Source: Marinibacterium profundimaris
GTDB lineage: Bacteria > Pseudomonadota > Alphaproteobacteria > Rhodobacterales > Rhodobacteraceae
NCBI RefSeq assembly: GCF_002210095.1
Contig: NZ_AQQR01000003.1
Span: 1 to 64,000 of the forward strand
Length of the DNA stretch: 64,000 nucleotides
Direction: 5' to 3'
The notes beneath the pieces are model-generated. The model was not told the DNA's origin. It ran no database searches and saw nothing but the letters and a program-made list of their open reading frames with translations. Positions 59,129 to 64,000 of this stretch are shown here, in pieces; position 1 is the first letter of the stretch, and each line of letters opens with the position of its first letter. The translations under genes and the position numbers were made by a program.

Positions 59129-60307
59129 ATGACGCAGGCAAGACTTTCCTCCCGTATCACCCATATCACCGGCGGCGGTTCTGACGGCTGGGACGTGTTC
59201 TACCGCGCCCGGCGGATGATTGACGCGGGGCTCCCCGTGGTCGAGCTGACCATCGGCGAACATGACATCCGCACCGATCCCGCGATCCTCGAGGCCATGC
59301 ACGGGTCGGCCCGGGGCGGGCACACCGGCTATGCCGAGGTGCCCGGCACCCGCAGCCTGCGCCAGGCCGTGGCCGAGCGCGTGACGGCCCGCACCGGCGT
59401 GCCCACGACCGAGGCCAACGTGCTGATCACGCCGGGCGCGCAATCGGCGCTGTTCGCCGCCCATATCGCCACCTGCGATCCCGGCGACACCGCGCTGTTC
59501 ATCGATCCCTATTACGCCACCTACCCCGGCACGATCCGCGGCGCGGGCGCCGTGCCCCAGCCCGTGGCGACCCGGTCGCGCAACAGTTTCCAGCCCCGCG
59601 CGGAAGACCTGGAGCCCTTTGCCCCCGGCGCCCGGTCGCTGCTGATCAATTCGCCCAACAACCCGACCGGCGTGATCTATTCCCGCGAGACGATGGACGA
59701 GATCGCCGGTGTCGCGCAGGCGCATGACCTCTGGCTGATCTCGGACGAGGTCTATGACAGCCAGGTCTGGGAGGGCGAGCATATCTCGCCCCGCGCCCTG
59801 CCCGGCATGGCCGAGCGCACGCTGGTCATGGGGTCGATGTCGAAATCCCATGCGATGACCGGCTCGCGCTGCGGCTGGATCCTGGGCCCGGAAGAGGCGA
59901 TCGCCCACCTGGTGAACCTCTCGACGCACACGACCTACGGCGTGCCGGGGTTCATCCAGGATGCCTCGGTCTTTGCCTTCGACCAGGGCGCCGCGCTTGA
60001 GGCCGAGGTTGCCGCCCCCTTCCGGCGCCGCCGCGACCTGGCGCTGCAGATCCTCGGACGGCAGCAGGCGGTGAAGGTGATCCCGCCGCAGGGGGCGATG
60101 TATGTCATGCTCGACATCCGCGCGACCGGGCTCAGCGGCGAGGATTTCGCGCTGCAGCTGCTGGAGGAGCACCACATCGCGGTCATGCCGGGCGAAAGCT
60201 TTGGCCAGGCGGCGGCGGGGCACCTGCGGGTCGCGCTGACGGTGGAGGACGACCGCTTTGCCGCGGCGCTGGAGACGCTCTGCGCCTTCGCCGCCGCGCG
60301 GGTCTGA
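59129..60307 (+). CDS. class I/II PLP-dependent aminotransferase
   Basis: 392 residues from ATG 59129. Fold type I: GHTGYAEVPGTRSLRQAV, NSPNNPTGVIYS (Asn178 region), Asp206 in LISDEVYD, Schiff-base Lys239 in VMGSMSKSHAM and Arg247 with GSRCGW. It transfers amino groups between an amino acid and a 2-oxo acid; the substrate is not fixed by sequence (aspartate-, aromatic- or alanine-type all possible). Followed 109 bp later by a glycosyltransferase gene. Confidence 0.88.
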   Translation: MTQARLSSRITHITGGGSDGWDVFYRARRMIDAGLPVVELTIGEHDIRTDPAILEAMHGSARGGHTGYAEVPGTRSLRQAVAERVTARTGVPTTEANVLITPGAQSALFAAHIATCDPGDTALFIDPYYATYPGTIRGAGAVPQPVATRSRNSFQPRAEDLEPFAPGARSLLINSPNNPTGVIYSRETMDEIAGVAQAHDLWLISDEVYDSQVWEGEHISPRALPGMAERTLVMGSMSKSHAMTGSRCGWILGPEEAIAHLVNLSTHTTYGVPGFIQDASVFAFDQGAALEAEVAAPFRRRRDLALQILGRQQAVKVIPPQGAMYVMLDIRATGLSGEDFALQLLEEHHIAVMPGESFGQAAAGHLRVALTVEDDRFAAALETLCAFAAARV

Positions 60308-60416
60308 TCCCGGAGGTCATGAGACGGGCCTGAAAGGGCCCGGCGAATTGACGCCCCCGGCGCGCGCGCCTAGACCGGCACGGCACCGCCAGAACCAGGC
60401 CAGATCGAGGATCCCC

Positions 60417-61280
60417 ATGCCGGAGGCCGCAGCCAATCCACGGGTCAGCGTCATCACCGTGGCCTATTCCAGCTTTGACGTGCTGCCGGCCATGGCCGCG
60501 AGCCTGCCGGCGGACGTGCCGCTGATCACCGTCGACAACGGCCCCGATGACGGGGTGCGCGACTGGGCGCGGACGCAAGGCCATACCCTGCTGGAGCCGG
60601 GCCGCAACCTGGGCTTCGGCGCCGCCTGCAACCTGGGCGCCGAGGCGGCCGGGACGGACTTCCTGTTCTTTCTCAACCCCGATGCGCGCCTGGAGCCGGG
60701 CGCCATCGCCGCGCTGCTCGACGCCGCCGAACGCCACCCCGACAGCCCCGCCTTCGGCCCGGCGATCCTGAAGGAAAGCGGCGAGATCTTCCGCGTCAAC
60801 GCCTCGCGCATTCCGGCGCGGCGCGACCGGCTGATCCCCCCGGCCCGACCCGACACCGAGGTCGCGCTGCATTCGCTCAACGGCGCCGCGATCTTTGCCC
60901 GAGCCGCGCCGTTCCGGGCCATCGGCGGCTTCGATCCGAAGATCTTTCTGTATTACGAAGACGACGACATGACCCTGCGCCTGTCGCAGAGGTTCGGGCC
61001 GCTCATCTACGTGCCCACGGCGCATGTGTTCCACGCCTCGGCCGGCAGCACCGCGCCGTCGGCCGCGCTGTCACGGTTCAAGGGCTACCACCTGGCGCGG
61101 TCGCAGGTCTACGTGATGGCCAAACACGGCCGCTCGGCTCCCTACCTGCGCGGGGTGCTGAACGCGGCGCGGCGGCTGGTGTCGATCCGCAACCTGACAA
61201 GGCCCGAGAAATGGAACGATGCCAAGGGGCGCTGGCGCGGGGCGCTGTCGGCCTGGCGCGGGACGGATCCGGGGCCCTGA
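60417..61280 (+). CDS. glycosyltransferase family 2 protein
   Basis: 287 residues from ATG 60417 (GAGGAT upstream). GT-A fold: VSVITVAYSSFDVLPAMAASL, then the nucleotide-sugar site with NPDA in FLFFLNPDARLEPGAI (DxD-like), and GGFDPKIFLYYEDDDMTLRLSQ typical of rhamnosyl-transferase-like GT2 proteins. The tail is basic. It probably adds a sugar to a surface polysaccharide or lipid. A hairpin terminator follows at 61333-61358. Confidence 0.88.
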   Translation: MPEAAANPRVSVITVAYSSFDVLPAMAASLPADVPLITVDNGPDDGVRDWARTQGHTLLEPGRNLGFGAACNLGAEAAGTDFLFFLNPDARLEPGAIAALLDAAERHPDSPAFGPAILKESGEIFRVNASRIPARRDRLIPPARPDTEVALHSLNGAAIFARAAPFRAIGGFDPKIFLYYEDDDMTLRLSQRFGPLIYVPTAHVFHASAGSTAPSAALSRFKGYHLARSQVYVMAKHGRSAPYLRGVLNAARRLVSIRNLTRPEKWNDAKGRWRGALSAWRGTDPGP

Positions 61281-61332
61281 CGGGTGCCGTGCTCACCTGA
61301 GCTTTGCGCCCTAACACCCTGCCTCGATACAT

Positions 61333-61358
61333 AAAAACGGAGGGCGCAAGGCCCTCCG
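61333..61358. terminator. bidirectional intrinsic terminator
   Basis: Stem CGGAGGGC / GCCCTCCG with loop GCAAG. On the minus strand it is followed by TTTTTATG, a strong T-tract, while on the plus side it has AAGTTTCG. It lies between convergent glycosyltransferase and nrdJ genes. Confidence 0.85.
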
Positions 61359-61533
61359 AAGTTTCGTCATCCAGGCTCATTCTAGTTTACCGCCCGTCTT
61401 TTTCTGCCTGCGGCCTGGCCGACGTCTAGGGCGAGCGCACCCGCCCCGGGACAGAGTGGAAGGACTGATATTCCGTCCCACTCCACACCAGAGACCCACA
61501 AGGGACAGCAGGGCTCCGGTATTCTGTTTCGTC

Positions 61534-61564
61534 GGGGCCGGTCGCCGTGGCGATCCCCGGCCCC
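61534..61564 (-). terminator. strong GC hairpin after nrdJ
   Basis: Stem GGGGCCGG / CCGGCCCC with an inner TCGCC/GGCGA extension. It begins 29 bp past the nrdJ stop with no T-tract, so it may be a stabilising 3' hairpin rather than a full terminator. Confidence 0.5.
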
Positions 61565-61593
61565 TGGGCGCAAAGTGGCGCCTTAACGCGTGA

Positions 61594-64000
61594 TCAGCTG
61601 CAGCCCGATGTGCCGCCGCAGGTGTTGCACTTCATGCAGGTGCCGTTGCGCACCAGCGTGTAGTTGCCGCATTCGCCGCAGGCCTCGCCTTCGTAGCCCT
61701 GCATGCGCGCCTTGGTCCGTGCATCCATCGACACCGAGCCCGAGGAGACCTCGGTCGTGGTCGCGGTCACCGTTGCGGTGCCGCCGGTGCCGGTCTCCAG
61801 CGTCTGGACGGAGGACACGGTATCGAGCGCGGCAGCCGCCGCCCCGCCGTTGAAGACAACGAAGTCCTTCGGCAGGCGCTTGCGCAGGTAGCCCGTGGAC
61901 GAGATCTGCTTGAGCACCTCAAGCGACTTGGTCGCCGCCGTGTCGGAGAGTTCGGAGATGTTGGACACCCCTTCCTCTTCGCCCCGGCCGATGTCGTCGA
62001 AGGTCGCGCCCTTGGGGGCCACATGCGCCAGGTCCGTACGGTCGAGGTAGGAGACCGCCAGTTCCCGGAAGATGTAGTCGAGGATCGAGGTCGCGTTCTT
62101 GATCGAGTCGTTGCCCTGGACCATGCCGGCGGGTTCGAACTTGGTGAAGGTGAAGGCGTCGACGAATTCCTCCAGCGGCACGCCGTACTGAAGCCCGACC
62201 GACACGGCGATGGCGAAGTTGTTCATCATCGCCCGGAAGCCGGCGCCTTCCTTGTGCATGTCGATGAAGATCTCGCCGAGCGAGCCGTCCTTGTACTCAC
62301 CCGTCCGCAGATAGACCTTGTGGCCGCCGACGATCGCCTTCTGGGTATAGCCCTTGCGGCGCTCCGGCATCTTCTCGCGGTGCGAGCGCACGATCTCCTT
62401 TACGACCACCTTTTCGATGATCTTCTCGGCCAGCACCTGCGCCTTCTGCTGGGGCGTGCCGGTTTCCAGGGTCTCGGCGGCGTCCTCGTCATCCTCGACC
62501 AGCGCGGAGGCCAGCGGCTGGGACAGTTTGGAGCCGTCGCGGTAGAGCGCGTTGGCCTTCACACCCAGCGCCCAGGAGCGTTCATAGGCCTTCTGGCAAT
62601 CCTCGATCGTCGCATCGTTGGGCATGTTGATCGTCTTGGAGATCGCGCCCGAGATGAACGACTGGGCGGCGGCCATCATGGTGATGTGGCTGTCGACCGA
62701 GAGATAGCGCTTGCCCTTCTTGCCGCAGGGGTTGGCGCAGTCGAAGACGGTCAGGTGCTCGTCCTTCAGGTGCGGGGCGCCTTCCAGCGTCATGGTCCCG
62801 CAGACGTAGTCGTTGGCCGCGTCGATATCCGCCTTGGTGTAGCCCAGGTGCTTGAGCAGGTCGAAGGTCGGGTCGTTCAGCTTCTCGGCCGGGATGCCGA
62901 GGATGCCGCTGCAGAATTCCTCGCCCAGGGTCCACTGGTTGAAGACGAAGCGGATGTCGAAGGCGCTTTCCAGCGCGGCTTCGATCCGGGCGAACTCGGC
63001 CTCGCCAAAGCCGTGGCCGGCCAGCGTCAGGTGGTTGACGCCGGGCGCGGTGGCGATGGTGCCGTGGCCCACCGCATAGCCAATGATGTCCTCGATCTCG
63101 GTCGAGGCATAGCCCATCTTCTCAAGCGCGGCGGGAACCGAGCGGTTGATGATCTTGAAGTAGCCGCCCCCCGCAAGTTTCTTGAACTTCACCAGGGCGA
63201 AGTCGGGCTCGATCCCGGTGGTGTCGCAATCCATCACCAGGCCGATGGTGCCGGTCGGCGCGATCACGGTGGATTGCGCGTTGCGGTAGCCATGCGCCTC
63301 GCCCAGCCGCAGCGCCTCGTCCCAGGCCTTCTCGGCCAGGGCGACCAGCTTCTGGTCGGGGCAGTTGTCCTGGTCCAGCGGCACGGGCGGCGTCGCCAGC
63401 CCTTCGTAGCCCTCGCTCAGCCCGTAGGCCGCGGTGCGGTGGTTGCGGATGACCCGCAGCATGTGGGCCGCGTTGCGCTCGTAGCTCGGGAAGGCGCCCA
63501 GCTCTCCGGCCATCTCGGCCGAGGTCGCATAGGACACGCCGGTCATGATCGCGGTCAGCGCGCCGCACAGGGCACGACCCTCATCGCTGTCATAGCTGAT
63601 CCCGAGGTTCATCAGCAGGCCGCCGATATTGGCATAGCCCAGGCCCAGGGTCCGGAAATCGTAGGAGAGCTGTGCGATTTCCTTCGACGGGAACTGCGCC
63701 ATGGTCACCGAGATTTCCAGCGTCACGGTCCAAAGCCGCGCCGCGTGCATGTAGTCCTCGGCCCTGAACTCGCCGTCCTTGAGGAAGGTCAGCAGGTTCA
63801 TCGACGCCAGGTTGCAGGCGGTGTCATCGAGGAACATGTATTCCGAACATGGGTTCGAGCCGCGGATCTCCCCGTCTTCGGGGCAGGTGTGCCAGGCGTT
63901 GATCGTGTCGTGGTACTGGATGCCCGGATCGGCACAGGCCCAGGCGGCGTGGCCGACCTGTTCCCACAGATCGCGCGCCTTCACGGTCTTGGCGACCTTG
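61594..64000 (-). CDS. nrdJ: vitamin B12-dependent ribonucleotide reductase (partial, 5' end off window)
   Basis: About 802 residues are present; the protein's start lies beyond base 64000, and the family is ~1200 residues long. It is the class II enzyme reducing ribonucleotides with adenosylcobalamin. Visible parts: [24 protein letters not shown] (active-site PCSE with NLASxNL), [19 protein letters not shown], the long NrdJ-specific C-terminal module ([25 protein letters not shown]) and the end zinc-ribbon [27 protein letters not shown], used for redox shuttling. It is transcribed leftwards. Any cobalamin riboswitch would be outside the window. Confidence 0.95.
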   Translation of the reverse strand, partial: KVAKTVKARDLWEQVGHAAWACADPGIQYHDTINAWHTCPEDGEIRGSNPCSEYMFLDDTACNLASMNLLTFLKDGEFRAEDYMHAARLWTVTLEISVTMAQFPSKEIAQLSYDFRTLGLGYANIGGLLMNLGISYDSDEGRALCGALTAIMTGVSYATSAEMAGELGAFPSYERNAAHMLRVIRNHRTAAYGLSEGYEGLATPPVPLDQDNCPDQKLVALAEKAWDEALRLGEAHGYRNAQSTVIAPTGTIGLVMDCDTTGIEPDFALVKFKKLAGGGYFKIINRSVPAALEKMGYASTEIEDIIGYAVGHGTIATAPGVNHLTLAGHGFGEAEFARIEAALESAFDIRFVFNQWTLGEEFCSGILGIPAEKLNDPTFDLLKHLGYTKADIDAANDYVCGTMTLEGAPHLKDEHLTVFDCANPCGKKGKRYLSVDSHITMMAAAQSFISGAISKTINMPNDATIEDCQKAYERSWALGVKANALYRDGSKLSQPLASALVEDDEDAAETLETGTPQQKAQVLAEKIIEKVVVKEIVRSHREKMPERRKGYTQKAIVGGHKVYLRTGEYKDGSLGEIFIDMHKEGAGFRAMMNNFAIAVSVGLQYGVPLEEFVDAFTFTKFEPAGMVQGNDSIKNATSILDYIFRELAVSYLDRTDLAHVAPKGATFDDIGRGEEEGVSNISELSDTAATKSLEVLKQISSTGYLRKRLPKDFVVFNGGAAAAALDTVSSVQTLETGTGGTATVTATTTEVSSGSVSMDARTKARMQGYEGEACGECGNYTLVRNGTCMKCNTCGGTSGCS

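Noticed and set aside
61382..61573. 63-codon minus-strand frame between nrdJ and the terminator
   Set aside because: Arg/Pro/Gly-rich, no ribosome binding site, overlaps strong hairpin sequence; better seen as untranslated.

Overview
This is GC-rich DNA from an alphaproteobacterium, most likely a member of the Rhodobacteraceae/Roseobacter group. The inference rests on gene content and local style: a TRAP transporter, a LivFGHM-type ABC cluster next to an acyl-CoA ligase, PreT/PreA pyrimidine catabolism under a RutR-like regulator, a B12-dependent ribonucleotide reductase (NrdJ), citramalate synthase, and short GC-rich repeats placed just after stop codons. It looks like ordinary chromosome with one insertion sequence and no prophage or plasmid backbone.

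Layout. 1-3.6 kb: an IS3-family element (139-1363) ends inside the last codons of zur, which diverges from znuA across two Zur-box-like sites. 3.6-10.7 kb: one giant Gly-rich autotransporter gene. 11.3-18 kb: a minus-strand LivGHM / binding protein / LivF / acyl-CoA ligase operon. 18.3-20.5 kb: a tandem SpoIIAA/STAS-like protein, a free-standing CZB zinc-binding protein and a small exported protein. 20.6-23.8 kb: TRAP transporter. 24.5-28.4 kb: acs and adk, a VOC protein and a cupin, with three copies of a hairpin repeat. 28.5-35.2 kb: the reductive pyrimidine catabolic genes hydA, a ureidopropionase/carbamoylase, preA and preT with rutR. 35.4-39.9 kb: an exported protein, a HisD paralogue and an HlyD-family pair. 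40-44.7 kb: a YhaN/YhaO (SbcCD-like) pair. 44.9 kb: tRNA-Leu(CAA). 45-58.9 kb: housekeeping genes including dsbB, an HNH nuclease, a pseudouridine synthase, a DNA glycosylase, the overlapping cimA-methyltransferase-SQS/PSY trio, cysS and soxR. 59-64 kb: an aminotransferase, a glycosyltransferase and nrdJ running off the right edge.

Genes that act together. RutR with two candidate operators (a near-ideal one before the amidohydrolase gene and a degenerate one before preT) frames a whole uracil/thymine reduction pathway. Acs makes AMP and the adjacent Adk can recycle it. SoxR and a divergent VOC gene share an interval with a SoxR-box-like palindrome inside a 19-bp promoter spacer. Zur has lost its last predicted zinc-ligand cysteine to the IS, so znuA control may be altered; znuC and znuB are not in the expected place after zur.

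The most noteworthy non-coding signals are the IS truncation of zur, the RutR and SoxR operators, and three dispersed repeat families: a GTAGGGTGGG hairpin (three copies near 26.4-27.5 kb), a TGTCCCACGCGTGGGACA palindrome with a conserved partner motif at a fixed 19-nt distance (26.45 and 54.97 kb), and a CTTCATCTTTG...AAATACCTC terminator-like element (30.0 and 55.07 kb).
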